Positions 23,187 through 34,660 of a stretch of 64,000 nt of DNA are shown here, piece by piece (position 1 is the stretch's first letter; every line of letters begins with the position of its first letter). The DNA comes from Lottia gigantea (lineage: Eukaryota; Mollusca; Gastropoda; Lottiidae), in assembly GCF_000327385.1 (NCBI RefSeq), contig NW_008707563.1:60786-124785 (forward strand), written 5' to 3'. The position numbers were made by a program, and so were the translations under genes. The notes beneath the pieces are model-generated. The model did not search any database, was not told the origin of the DNA, and saw only the letters and a list, made by a program, of their open reading frames with translations.

Positions 23187-23755
23187 TTAAAGGGATTGTA
23201 AAAATGTTTTCTTAAATTTTTTATGTGTATCGAAAATATTGATAGCATCAATTTCCACCATTGCAATTTTCAATCGGATGTCTGTGGCTCCTGCAATTCC
23301 AAAAAAAAAAAAGTGTTTGATCATTAATTTTGTACATTATGTTTTATCACATAAGGCCCTTCGCAATTAGTAACGTCATCAACAGAGTTCGCACAGCCTT
23401 GAAAAACCCTTGAATTCCGTCCGTTGCCTTGAAAAACCTTGATTACAAAAAAAGTCTTTGAAAACACCATAAAAAACCCATTTTCTCTTGAAAAGTCCTT
23501 GAATTTTGAGTTGAGTCAAATTGTGTATATTTTTATCATTAACCCCATTGACAAATATTAACTATCTTTATTGATTTCACAGTTCAGAAGTTAGGTACAT
23601 GTGTATTCTGTCAGACTAATATCCTTGAAAAGTCCTTGAATTTCAAAGCCAAGAGTCCTTGAAAAGTCTTTGAATTTTTGAGGCAAAGTGCTGATGAACC
23701 CTGATCAAACACTTAGTTTTAGTGGAATTGCAGGAACCACAGACATAGCAAGATA
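23187..23755 (+). mobile_element. MITE family A, copy 5, split by another element
   Basis: Left arm from TTAA, AGGGATTGTAAAAATG to the GTAACGTCATCAA core. It is interrupted by the element at 23383-23703, then resumes at ATCAAACACTTAGTTTTAGT and ends early after GGAACCACAGACAT. The right terminal arm is missing. Confidence 0.75.
23383..23703 (+). mobile_element. hAT-like element with 5-bp target duplication
   Basis: Ends CAGAGTTCGCACAGCCTTGA and TGCTGATGAACCCTG, flanked by ATCAA on both sides (23378-23382 and 23704-23708). The interior repeats CCTTGAAAAGTCCTTGAATT several times on both sides of an AT-rich centre. The CAGGGTTCGCACAG-type end is widespread among animal non-autonomous elements; assignment to hAT (5-bp duplication type) is inference. 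Confidence 0.6.
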
Positions 23756-24177
23756 TACAGATTGCTTTTTGTTTCACTTCTAGTTCTACGTGTTATGGCA
23801 AATAATTAAAGGATTGTATCACTTCAATAAGATTAGCCAAGTTTAAGCTCTCTGTCAACCTTTCAGTAGTCTATTGTTATATTCGGTGATTTGGATTAAA
23901 TACATCTCTTAATGTATATTGTGAGAACCAATGTTCGATGGTCCATGTTTGTCTGTCTGTTAACATCCTAATTATGGTTAATGTTGATTAATTAGGAGAT
24001 TACATTAATCCACTAATTATAAACAATAAGGACTTGATGAGAATGACATGTACAATGATAATAAGCCTCTGAAATTCTTCAGCCAGGACAGATTGAATTT
24101 TGTTTTTCAGCACTGTATAGCACAGGACATGTAGCATTTGAATGTATTGCAACGGTTCCCATGTTTTTAAGTCTAAT
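23756..24177. other. No gene seen
   Basis: No supported feature. Confidence 0.4.
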
Positions 24178-24460
24178 TAAAGAGATTGTAAAGAGGTTTT
24201 CTCATGTAATGGTCTTTCATGCATATTGTTAAAGGGATTGTAAAGAGGTTTTCTAAATATTTAATATGTATCAGGGACACTGCAGATAGCATCAATTTGC
24301 ACCATTCCAATTTTCAATCAGATGTCTATGGTTCCTGCAATTCTACTAAAATTATTTGTTTTATGACATCACCAATTGCAAATTATCATATTAGGCCCTT
24401 TATATCAGTGTCCTGGATACAGATAAAAAAAATTAAAAAATCCTCTTTACAATCCCTTAA
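24178..24460 (+). mobile_element. MITE family A, copy 6, plus a stray left end
   Basis: A lone left end (24178-24202) is followed by 26 bp containing GGTCTTTCATGCATATTGTT, then a TTAA-bounded copy (24229-24460). The right arm is internally deleted: from AGGCCCTTTATATCAGTGTC it jumps to CCTCTTTACAATCCCTTAA. The 26-bp spacer is one unit of the large array that starts 330 bp downstream. Confidence 0.75.
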
Positions 24461-24794
24461 ATGACAGAAGCATTGATTTATCAAGCAAGTAGCCTCCCCT
24501 ACCCCTTTCTTCCTTTTGCACGTTTTAATTTCCATCCTTCAACAGTAATTGATAGAACATGATTACTAAGACTGTTTTGTACTCCATCAATAATTAACCA
24601 GAAAATGATTATTCATACATAAGCTTATTATAGCTACTCAAAGCTACTTAATTTATATTAAACCTCTTATTCTAGTCACTGCCATTTTATTCACAATGTT
24701 AAATACCATTTGTTCTTTTTCTAGTCAATATTATTTCTTGGCGCCATTAAGATTTTCATTCACGTAGCATTTCCATGACCCTAATCTTTACCTT
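24461..24794. other. No gene seen
   Basis: No supported feature. Confidence 0.4.
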
Positions 24795-26100
24795 TTGCAT
24801 GTTGTTGGTCTTTCATGTATATTGTTAGTTGTTAGTCTTTCATGTATATTGTTAGTTGTTGGTATTTCATGTATATTGTTAGTTGTTAGTCTTTCATTTA
24901 TATTGTTAGTTGTTGGTCTTTCATGTATATTGTTAGTTGTTAGTCTTTCATGTATATTGTTAGTTGTTGGTCTTTCATGTATATTGTTAGTTGTTGGTCT
25001 TTCATGTATATTGTTAGTTGTTGGTCTTTCATATTGTTAGTTGTTGGTCTTCCTTTCATATTGTTAGTTGTTGATCTTTCATGCATGTTGTTAGTTGTTG
25101 ATCTTTCATATTGTTAGTGGTTGGTCTTTTATATTGTTGGTCTTTCATACATATTGTTAGTTGTTGATCTTTCATATTGTTAGTGGTTGGTCTTTCATAT
25201 TGTTAGTGGGTGGTCTTTCATATTGTTAGTTGTTGGTCTTTCATGCAAATTATTAGTGGTTGATCTTTCATTTTGTTAGTTGTTGGTCTTTCATATTGTT
25301 AGTTGTTGGTCTTTCATGCATATTGTTAGTTGTTGGTCTTCCATATCGTTAGTGGTTGGTCTTTCATATTGTTAGTGGTTGGTCTTTCATATTGTTAGTT
25401 GATGGTCTTTCATGCATATTATTAGTGGTTGATCTTTCATATCATTAGTTGTTGGTCTTTCATGCATATTGTTAGTTGTTGGTCTTTCATTTTGTTAGTT
25501 GTTGGTCTTTCATGCATATTGTTAGTTGTTGGTCTTTCATGTATATTGTTAGTTGTTGATCTTTCATGTATATTGTTAGTTGTTGATCTTTCATGCATGT
25601 TGTTAGTTGTTGGTCTTTCATATTGTTAGTGGTTGGTCTTTTATATTGTTGGTCTTTCATACATATTGTTAGTTGTTGATCTTTCATATTGTTAGTGGTT
25701 GGTCTTTCATATTGTTAGTTGTTGGTCTTTCATGCAAATTATTAGTGGTTGATCTTTCATTTTGTTAGTTGTTGGTCTTTCATATTGTTAGTTGTTGGTC
25801 TTTCATGCATATTGTTAGTTGTTGATCTTTCATGTATATTGTTAGTTGTTGGTCTTTCATTTTGTTAGTTGTTGGTCTTTCATGCATATTGTTAGTTGTT
25901 GGTATTTCATTTTGTTAGTTGTTGGTCTTTCATATCGTTAGTTGTTGATCTTTCATGCATATTGTTGGTTGTTGGTCTTTCATTTTGTTAGTTGTTGATC
26001 TTTCATGCATATCGTTAGTTGTTGATCTTTCATGCATATTGTTAGTTGTTGATCTTTCATGCATATTGTTAGTTGTTGGTCTTTCATGAATACTGTTACA
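24795..26100 (+). repeat. Minisatellite with 21/27-bp units
   Basis: More than 50 units of TTGTTAGTTGTTGGTCTTTC followed by A alone (about 21 bp) or by ATGCATA or ATGTATA (about 27 bp). Long and short units are mixed, with large internal duplications (blocks near 25080-25250 recur near 25590-25760). Open frames rich in ILLVVGLSC arise only because 27 and 21 are multiples of three. Confidence 0.95.
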
Positions 26101-26138
26101 AGCTACTTTTTGTCATGTAATGGTCTTCGTCCATATTG

Positions 26139-26610
26139 TTAAAGGGATTGTAAAGAGGTTTTTATAATTATTTTTGGTCTTTCATGCATATTGTTAGTTG
26201 TTGGTCTTCCATATCATTAGTTGTTGGTCTTTCATGCATATTGTTAGTTGTTGGTCTTCCATTTTGTTAGTTGTTGGTCTTTCATGCATATTGTTAGTTG
26301 TTGGTCTTTCATGTATATTGTTAGTTGTTGATCTTTCATGCATGTATNNNNNNNNNNNNNNNNNNNNNNNNNNNNNNNNNNNNNNNNNNNNNNNNNNGGT
26401 TTTTATAATTATTTTTATGTAGTCTATCAGAACTGATAGAATCAATTTTCACCATTCCAAGTTTCAATCAAATGTCTCTGGTTCCTGCAATTTTGTGGAA
26501 TAGCAGGAACCACAGACGTCTGACTTCAAATTGAAATGGTGCAAATTGATTCTATCAGTGTGCCCAATACACATAAATTTTTTTAGAAGACCTCCTTACA
26601 ATCCCTTTAA
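26139..26610 (+). mobile_element. MITE family A, copy 7, invaded by the minisatellite
   Basis: Starts TTAA, AGGGATTGTAAAGAGG, TTTTTATAATTATTTTT. At 26176 it breaks into minisatellite units. After the assembly gap GGTTTTTATAATTATTTTT is repeated and the element continues (CACCATTCCAAGTTTCAATC) to CCTTACAATCCCTTTAA. About 19 bp of the arm are thus duplicated on each side of the array. Central core deleted: the two arms meet near GCAATTTTGTGGAATAGCAG. Confidence 0.8.
26348..26397. other. Assembly gap, 50 N
   Basis: A run of exactly 50 N inside the minisatellite, so the true array length is unknown. A round number suggests a placeholder. Confidence 0.99.
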
Positions 26611-26689
26611 ATGTTGTTTTTCAATAATGTGTTGATCCTACAGTAGTTTCTGCTCTTTCATAGGTATAGTTAGATGCCAACAAAATAGC

Positions 26690-27445
26690 AGCAAGTTATA
26701 TACCCAAAATCTTCTATAATACCCAAAATCTTCTATTATAACTTTCTCTAATACCCAAATCTTCTATTTTCCCTTTTATAATACTCAAAATCTTCTATTG
26801 TACCCAAAATCTTCTATAATACCTGAAATCTTCTATTATAACTTTCTGTAATACCCAAATCTTCTATTTTCCCTTCCTTAATACCCTAAATCTTCTATTA
26901 TAACTTTCTCTAATACCCAAATCTTCTATTTTCCCTTTTATAATACACAAAATCTTCTATTATACCCAAAATCTTCTATAATACCCGAAATCTTCTATTA
27001 TAACTTTCTGTAATACCCAAATCTTCTATTTTCATTTCTGTAATACCCAAATCTTCTATTTTTCCCTTCTATAATTCTCTTCTATAATACCCCAAATCTT
27101 CTTCTATAACTTTCTGTAATACCCAAATCTTCTATTTTCCCTTCTATAATGCATAAAATCTTCTATTGTACCCTCTATAATTCCCTTCTATAATACCATA
27201 AATCTTCTATGATACCCAAAATCTTCTATTATAACCTTCTGTAATACCCAAATCTTCTATTTTCCCTTCTATAATACACAAAATCTTCTATTGTACCCTT
27301 CTATAATATCCAAAATCTTCTATAATACCCAAAATCTTCTATAATACCCAAAATATTGTATTATAACTTTCTGTAACACCCAAATCTTCTATTTTCCCTT
27401 CTATAATACCCCAAATCCTCTATAATACTCAAAATCTTCTATCTA
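26690..27445 (+). repeat. Irregular tandem repeat, CCCAAATCTTCTATTT type
   Basis: Dozens of variable units of 14-32 bp: AATACCCAAAATCTTCTAT, TATAACTTTCTGTAATACCC, TTTTCCCTTCTATAATAC. The units have clearly recombined, and larger blocks of 130-290 bp recur. Confidence 0.9.
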
Positions 27446-28509
27446 GAAATATATATTTATGATAAAATGATTAAGAATGTGTTGAAAAGCTTTGAAAAAA
27501 TGTACACAAAGAAAAGTATATGAAAGCCAAATTATAACAGTGAATGTGGGAATGATTGAATATATACAACACTTAGTTTCTGGTCCATTGAACTGTAATC
27601 TATACCTGTATTTATTATTAAGATGTTTGAAAAAGATTTAAAATATTGATAAAGGTACATAGCTAACAAAACATTATATAAACACAAAAACTCCTTGAAC
27701 ACTTAGAAATTTATGTTTACTAAAATGAAATCCATTCACAATACTTTTAGCATAAATATGACTCATAAATGAGCAAAGCACTCATTTTGAAAAAAAAAAT
27801 GACCATCTGCAAGTATCTGGTATTGGATGGTCGCAAATTTTGACCTCTCAGTGTCCAGTGTTAATCAGATTGAATGAAATTAAAAGAGTTTTAAAATTTA
27901 TGTTTTTGTACTTTAATAAGGCTGTTATTTACCAGTCATGTATGATTTCAGCTTCAAAATGTTGGTGAATTTTCTCTATGGGACATATTTCATGACAAAT
28001 GCAGCTCAATATTTCAAACAGTTTTTAATCAAAATTGAAGAAATTTGTTTTCAGTGAAATCGAATTAAAATTGGCAACAATTAATCTGAATTTTCAGTTA
28101 AACCTCACAAAAATTTGTAACAATATCTGAATTTTCAGTTCAGTCTAACAAAATTTGGTAATATTATTTATGAATTTTGTCAGTGAAGCCAAGTGAAAAT
28201 TGGTAAAAAATTTGATACTGGTGTCAGAGTGAACTATTTAACGTAACAGCCTGAAGTTTAACCATGTACAACAAGATTAACCAGTCAGATAAGATAGGGT
28301 TAACATACGTTAATGATGTTTCTTTCATCTTCATTCTGGGTCATAGAGGGCTAAAACCCCAGTAGTAATTAAGTTTCTGGTTGGTAGAGTTTCAGTTTTT
28401 ATGAATATTTTTTATACTTATTGACATCATATTGAAGCTTGTTCGACCAGTTTTATGGTGGTTTGAAAATATTTTTTTCACCCCTAGACCTGATTAGGTC
28501 ACAATTCTT
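27446..28509. other. No gene seen
   Basis: AT-rich, no supported exon. A weak direct repeat (AATCTGAATTTTCAGTT and ATATCTGAATTTTCAGTTC) occurs near 28090-28140. Confidence 0.4.
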
Positions 28510-28895
28510 GTTTTTATGAAGCAGGCACACTTCTCCTTTAAATGAGTCCACCTCTAAAGACTGGTTGATGTTACTACTCAACACTGGGAGAGAGATTTAG
28601 TCACAATGTGTTTTAAGGCAGACACACTTCCCCTTTAAATGTGATGAGTCCACCTCTAAAGACTGGTTGATGTTACTACTCAACGGCGGGAGATAGATTT
28701 AGTCACAATTTGTTCTAAAGCAGACACACTCCCCCTTTAAATGTGATGAGTCCACCTCTAAAGACTGGTTGATGTTACTACTCAACACTTGGAGAGAGAT
28801 TTAGTCACAATTTGTTTTAAAGCAGACACACTCCCCCTTTAAATGTGATGAGTCCACCTCTAAAGACTGGTTGATGTTACTACTCAACACTGGGC
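28510..28895 (+). repeat. Tandem repeat, unit about 105-110 bp, 3.5 copies
   Basis: Units share AGTCCACCTCTAAAGACTGG, TTGATGTTACTACTCAACAC, TGGGAGAGAGATTTAGTCAC and GCAGACACACTTCCCCTTTA. Adjacent copies are over 90% alike by eye. Confidence 0.9.
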
Positions 28896-30434
28896 AATAT
28901 TTCTACACCAATGTGATAATCAATGTTAACAAGGCAACTATTTCGATTTCTCATTTTTCATTGTTAATTTGAATTATTGGTGGCATGTGCAAGGTATTAA
29001 CACAAAATCTTACTCTAAAGTGAAGCAGACGCACTATGAATGTTTTGGGAGTAGAACTCTTGTTTTTGGTCTGTATGCTTTAAGTATCTGTCCCTTGATC
29101 TTTTTTAAGTGTAGAATTTTTTGAGGAATTTTTTTTTTTGGGGAGAGGGTTGGAGGGAATAAGGGTCATAGAGCGAGTACAGTTTTAATATTAGTTGCAT
29201 GCTTTAATGACTTTTAAGCATTTTTTTCTTAGGAAGGGGATAAAATGCTTGTATATGGGGGTGGGGATTTTTTTTCAGAGCGACGCAGATAGAAGTATAA
29301 GATTCACTGTGTCACTAATTTACAGCAAGTTTCACGCAGACCAATTAACTCTGCCAAGATCTTTTCAAATTAATGATAAAGTGAAAGTAGCTGACATGAT
29401 AATGAACAAGCTATTGTAGTATAATTTTGATTTATTATAGACTTGAATAGTCCAGGAATTACGCCAAACTCCAATCAATCGGCAATTTTCTCATTACTCC
29501 ACCATATTCAATAGTTTTATAGGTGTCGTTTCTTCTCTGGCTTTCTTTAGATAATATAATTAATCATTATTTCTTTATAAGGCCAGGTTTAATTAATGTT
29601 CTGTTTTATTGGTTATGATTTCAAATGAATAAAGCCAGGATCAGATTCTACAATCAAATTGAATGTTAATCAAGCTTAAAGGTGCATTCTGCTTGTTTGG
29701 TAAACCTTTTCATTATCAAAAATTTCGTTATTTTACCTGATAGAATTTTAAAGTACATGTATGCTATTTATATCTATGTATCTTCTTGCTCAAACTGAAT
29801 TTATTTTAAAAGGGTTAATTTAAAAACTGAGAGCACTAATTGTTAATGAATTAGTTTGGCCTTGTTTTGGTGTTTGGCTTTATAATGGCTTGATATTATT
29901 AGTTGAAACCTTGAATACATGGGAGCCAATCTGTACAGTAGTTATCTTACACCTTCCAAAAGGCATGATAATCTTAACAAGTTTAATAAAACCTTTTAAA
30001 TAGTTGTGGCTTCAAAAAAAATAGCATGATTTTTCAGTGGAAACTTTCAGATAAGTTTCAAAACACATTTTTCTAGATTTTGGTGTATAGTTTCTGACCA
30101 ACGAAAAAATTGGACTGCCCCTTTTAGAGTTTTTGAGAAGTAAAGTTCGGACATCTTAGTTCTTGAAGGTAGGTTGTAAATTGATTGAGCCTTACAGTTG
30201 TCAACTTGTATTATGTTTGTACCTTTGTGATAGATTGACAATCAATGATGCCATTGACTAGTATATTTACGTTCGATAAATTAACAATGTATTATGGGTA
30301 ATATTTAACTCATTAGGCTCAGACCACAACTGTAATTATTGTATGTTTCTCAAGATCTAACTTTTAATTTTCGTAAGAATCAATATCCAACTATCAGAAA
30401 AAGGCTGATGATATTCCACCAATTGATATAGCCA
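28896..30434. other. No supported gene apart from one exon-like segment
   Basis: Mostly single-copy-looking sequence. The one coding-like island is 29277-29419. A segment at about 29678-29760 starts TTAAAGGTGCATTCTGC, similar to 31112 (AAAGGGGCATTCTGG), hinting at another TTAA-ended element family too degraded to define. Confidence 0.35.
29277..29419 (+). other. Candidate terminal coding exon, function unknown
   Basis: Follows a clear polypyrimidine tract and acceptor (ATTTTTTTTCAG) and stays open for 46 codons to TAG at 29417-29419. The peptide has balanced composition (for example FTVSLIYSKFHADQLTLPRS) and codon use is less AT-biased than the surroundings. An AATAAA lies near 29625. I recognise no family, find no partner exon upstream, and 46 open codons can arise by chance, so this is only a candidate. 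Confidence 0.2.
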
Positions 30435-30905
30435 ATGGTATATATTTCTGATACACATACAAAGACTAGAAAACCAGAATGGTGTAAATAGAAGCTATAA
30501 GTGTCTCTGATACACATACAAAGACTAGAAAATCAGAATGGTGTAAATAGAAGCTGTAAGTGTCTTTGATCCCATATAAAGACTAGAAAATCAGAATGAT
30601 GTAAATAGAAGCTATAAGTGTCTCTGATAAAGACTAGAAAGTCAGAATGATGTAAATAGAAGCTGTAAGTGTCTTTGATAAAGACTAGAAAATCAGAATG
30701 ATGTAAATAGAAGCTATAAGTGTCTCTGATAAAGACTAGAAAATCAGAATGGTGTAAATAGAAGCTGTAAGTGTCTTTGATCCCATATAAAGACTAGAAA
30801 ATCAGAATGGTGTAAATAGAAGCTATAAGTGTCTATGATACACATACAAAGACTAGAAAATCAGAATGATGTAAATAGAAGCTATAAGTGTATCTGATAC
30901 ATTTT
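30435..30905 (+). repeat. Tandem array derived from a MITE-A arm
   Basis: About nine units of 42-59 bp: CAGAATGGTGTAAATAGAAG, CTATAAGTGTCTCTGATACA, CATACAAAGACTAGAAAAT. Each unit aligns with the right arm of MITE family A (GGAATGGTGCAAATTGATGC, TATCAGTGTCCCTGATACAC, ATAAAATATTTAGAAAA). Short units lack the ACACATA segment. No intact element borders remain. Confidence 0.85.
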
Positions 30906-31421
30906 TAAATTGTATCTTTTTCTGTTAAAATGATGATATGAACCAAGGGATAAAATAATGACAAACTGTTCATCATTAATGATCTGCCACATATGTTGTC
31001 TTGATTTAGTCTTTGTCTCCTATTTAAATAATGAATCTGCAAATGTTTGCCTTGTATTGTTAAAGAGGGCATTATATTATAATCATGTCCGATAATTTTT
31101 AACTGCAGTAATTTAAAGGGGCATTCTGGTTTTTATTTAAAATGTCGACAAAAAATTTTTTTGCTCAAATTTATGAAATACTAAAAGCGAGAGAAATTTG
31201 TCTCTAGGATTAATCTGAAAGCTTTAACTAACAAATTTTTTAAATTATTTAAACTATTTCAAAGGCTTACGTAAACTTTCAGCATGGCTACAATAATTAT
31301 ATCTTTGGCTTTCTGCTTGGTTTTCAAAAATTTGTATGTGCAAAGTTTTAGGGAGGATGTAAAATTAGGCGAGCTTCCAGAGAGAATTCGAGCATTTAAA
31401 TCTGTTGCAAAGTTTACTAGT
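30906..31421. other. No gene seen
   Basis: No supported feature. Confidence 0.4.
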
Positions 31422-31657
31422 TAGTGATGGGCATCATCAATCATGCCATGATACGATACGTATCGCGATTCAAAAAAATTTCTAACAATTTCAGTGAAAA
31501 AAATTGTTATATCATAAACCAACTTATAAAAATCCACACTTTTTTATGGAATGAAATGTATAGCCAAGTATTGATACACGACCTGACAATACGATACGCG
31601 TATTGCGGCATATTGTATTGCGATACATCGATTCAACGATATATCGTGCCAGCACTA
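31422..31657 (+). mobile_element. hAT-like miniature element, 236 bp
   Basis: Ends TAGTGATGGGCAT at the left and GTGCCAGCACTA at the right. Flanking 8-mers TTACTAGT and GTACTAAT agree at six of eight positions. The subterminal regions are full of ACGATACGTATCGCG-like palindromic strings, typical of a class of animal elements with ATGGGCA ends. No coding capacity. Confidence 0.55.
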
Positions 31658-32229
31658 GTACTAATGCATGCCTGATTGTCAGGTCAGAATACATTTAAGA
31701 GTGTCCACTTTTTTTAACCATGTCCCATATCAGTCCATATATCAAACCCTTCTTTTCAGTTTTATTGAATTTTTGATTTAAATAGATTATTATTATTTTC
31801 CAATTTTTAGCCTGAAATTATATTTTCTATTTTAATAAGTATGTTAATTGGAGGAAGGGTGTGTCTATAGTATAAATACATGGCTTTGTGTTGACAGTAT
31901 GCACCAAGGCCAAGTTACGCATGATGAACTAACAATTGGTATCAGATAATGATGGGTTTGCTTCACTAATTGTTGTTTAAATATGATCCTTCATAGTCAA
32001 GATGTTTTGTCGTGCGTTAAGATGAACTGGTGTTATTGCTTATGAATTTTCTTGTACCGAGGGGTGGTTGTGGTTGTTAAATTTTTACTTGGGCAATTTT
32101 GGGCTTAGCTTTATATTATTACTAATATAGCCACAATTTATCCAGCCCGAGTATGGTTCAGCAGAAAAAACAGGTGTAAACAGGTTGAGAGGGGTTGGCA
32201 CCGTGCTAGTTTCAAGTGGGCTGAATCCT
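31658..32229. other. No gene seen
   Basis: No supported feature. Confidence 0.4.
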
Positions 32230-33010
32230 GCAAGTATAGGTACAGAATAGTAGGATGTAAAACCTTTTTTCGCTAGTCCAATAAGATACAGAACAATAGA
32301 ATGTAAAATTCCATTTCATTTTGTTTGCCCAATAAGTTACAGAACAATAGGATGTAAAATTCCATTACATTTCATCAGCCCAATAAGTTACAGAACAATA
32401 GAAGGTAAAATTCCATTTCATTTTGTTTGCCCAGTAAGTTACAGAACAATAGAATGTAAAATTCCATTTCATTTCATCAGCCAATAAGATACAGAATAGT
32501 AGGATATTAAACCTACTTTCGTTAGCCCAATAAGTTACAGAACAATAGGAGGTAAAATTCCATTTCATTTTGTTTGCCCAGTAAGTTACAGAACAATAGA
32601 ATGTAAAATTCCATTTCATTTCATCAGCCAATAAGATACAGAGTAGTAGGATATTAAACCTACTTTCGTTAGCCCAATAAGGTACAGAAGAGTAGAATGT
32701 AATATTCCATTTTGTTTTATCAGCCCAATAAGGTACAGAAGAGTAGGATATTAAACCTACTTTCGTTAGCCCCGTAAGTTACAGAAGAGTAGAATGTAAT
32801 ATTCCATTTCATTTTATCAGCGCAATAAGGTACAGAAGAGTAGGATGTAATATTCCATTTCATTTTGTCAGCCCAATAAGGTACAGAAGAGTAGAATGTA
32901 AAATTCCATTTCATTTTGTCAGCCCAATAAGGTACAGAAGAGTAGAATCTAATATTCCATTTCATTTTGTCAGCCCAATAAGGTACAGAACAGTAGGATG
33001 TAAAATTCCA
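32230..33010 (+). repeat. Tandem array of SINE-1 tail units
   Basis: About 16 units of about 48-58 bp: GCCCAATAAGGTACAGAAGA, GTAGGATGTAAAATTCC, ATTTCATTTTGTCA. Alternating variants (ending ACCTACTTTCGTT) form a larger repeat of about two units. The unit equals the SINE-1 3' tail. Long minus-strand open frames (MKWNFTFYCSV and similar) are by-products. Confidence 0.9.
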
Positions 33011-33899
33011 TTTAATTCTATTGTTAGTGTCTATTGAAAACAGTAAATGATAGTTTGACTAGCCCTCGTCACCCATCATTTAACCACGCCATTTCTATAC
33101 CTTAACTACCCTAATTGACATTCCAACCTGATTCACCTGAAGAATAGACATCATTTACTCCTGCTGACTTACAATACATTTTAGACTGTAAATAGTTTTT
33201 CATTATAAAACTAATTTTAAGGGGAATTTAAAGGTATAGTAGGACTTTTAATAATAATGTTTCATTTATGAAATTAAAGGAATAGTTTGATTTATGAAAA
33301 AATCAAAATGGTGAAAACTCTTTTAAGAAAAATAACGGGAGTGAGGAATGTTGGATGAGAATAGATTTGACCTTTCTTGAAAGTTTAAAGGCATCATACC
33401 AATACCAAACGTAATATGTAATTTATTTTTATAGCTATAATTTTTTGGTTTCTCTGTGGTACTGTCACTTTAATCTGTTACACCATATCACCATAATATA
33501 TAATCATTATTAGAATGCACTATCTATACTTTATCAAATTTGATAGGGTATTGCCCCTTTAATGGGTAAAACAGATGTATTTGGTATTGCCACTGTAATA
33601 ATCTGTTGACATTTAGAAACATGACATGTGGTATGTAGGCGATATATGCAGCCAGCCAATTTATATTTAAATTGAAGTTCTTTTGTCCTGTACCTTTGAA
33701 GAAATTGTTGAAGAGTTATGTTTTTATTGAGTTGTCAACTAAATGATGTGAGGTAAAAAGGGTCAACTTTGTGCAGGTTAACTCCCTTGTATAAGTATTT
33801 GGAAATTTTCTTTTTTTTCTGATTGAGTGTAGTTTTTCTGCTGTCTTGTTTTGTCACGATTTTAAAGAGATGCAATCATCATTAATGTTTGATTAACCA
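33011..33899. other. No gene seen
   Basis: No supported feature. TTAAAGGTATAGTAGG (near 33228) and TTAAAGGAATAGTTTG (near 33278) may be ends of decayed TTAA-type elements. Confidence 0.35.
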
Positions 33900-34660
33900 G
33901 TTCATAGAAAATAAGGTACTGTACAGAACAGTAGGACATAAAACTCCATTTTATTAGTCAAATAGGGTACAGAACAGTAGGATATAAAACTCCATTTTAT
34001 TAGTCAAATAGGGTACAGAACAGTAGGATATAAAACTCTGTTACATTTCATAAGTCAAATATAGTACAGAACAGTAGGATATAAAACTCCATTACATTTT
34101 ATTAGTCAAATAGGGTACAGAACAGTAGGATATAAAACTCCATTTTATTAGTCAAATAGGGTACAGAACAGTAGGATATAAAACTCCATTTTATTAGTCA
34201 AATAGGGTACAGAACAGTAGGATATAAAACTCCATTTTATTAGTCAAATAGGGTACAGAACAGTAGGACATAAAACTCCATTTTATTAGTCAAATAGGGT
34301 ACAGAACAGTAGGATATAAAACACCATTCCATTTTATTAGTCTAATAAGATACAGAACAGTAGGATATAAAACTCTATTTTATTAGTCAAATAAGATACA
34401 GAACAGTAGGATATAAAACTCCATTTTATTAGTCAAATAAGGTACAGAACAGTAGGATATAAAACTCTTTCATTAGTCAAATAAGGTACAGAACAGTAGG
34501 ATATAAAACTCTTTCATTAGTCAAATAAGGTACAGAACAGAAGGACATAAAACTTCATTTCATTAGTCCATCGACTACAGAACAGTAGGATATAAAACTT
34601 CATTCCATTAGTCCAACAAGGTACAGATACAGAACAGTAGAATGTAAAACTTCAATATGG
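33900..34660 (+). repeat. Tandem array of SINE-1 tail units
   Basis: About 16 units of 42-50 bp: AGTCAAATAGGGTACAGAAC, AGTAGGATATAAAACTCC, ATTTTATT. More homogeneous than the arrays at 10.3 and 32.2 kb, so probably amplified more recently. Same SINE-1 tail origin and same strand. Confidence 0.92.

Noticed and set aside
24795-25040. Hydrophobic ILLVVGLSC-repeat open frame
   Set aside because: Product of a 27-bp repeat unit; the frame breaks wherever a unit of another length occurs.
24795-26100. Possible CRISPR-like array
   Set aside because: The units are contiguous repeats without unique spacers, and the genome is eukaryotic.
32365-32965. Minus-strand frames with repeated KMKWNFTFYCSV
   Set aside because: Inverse translation of the SINE-tail array; no gene features.
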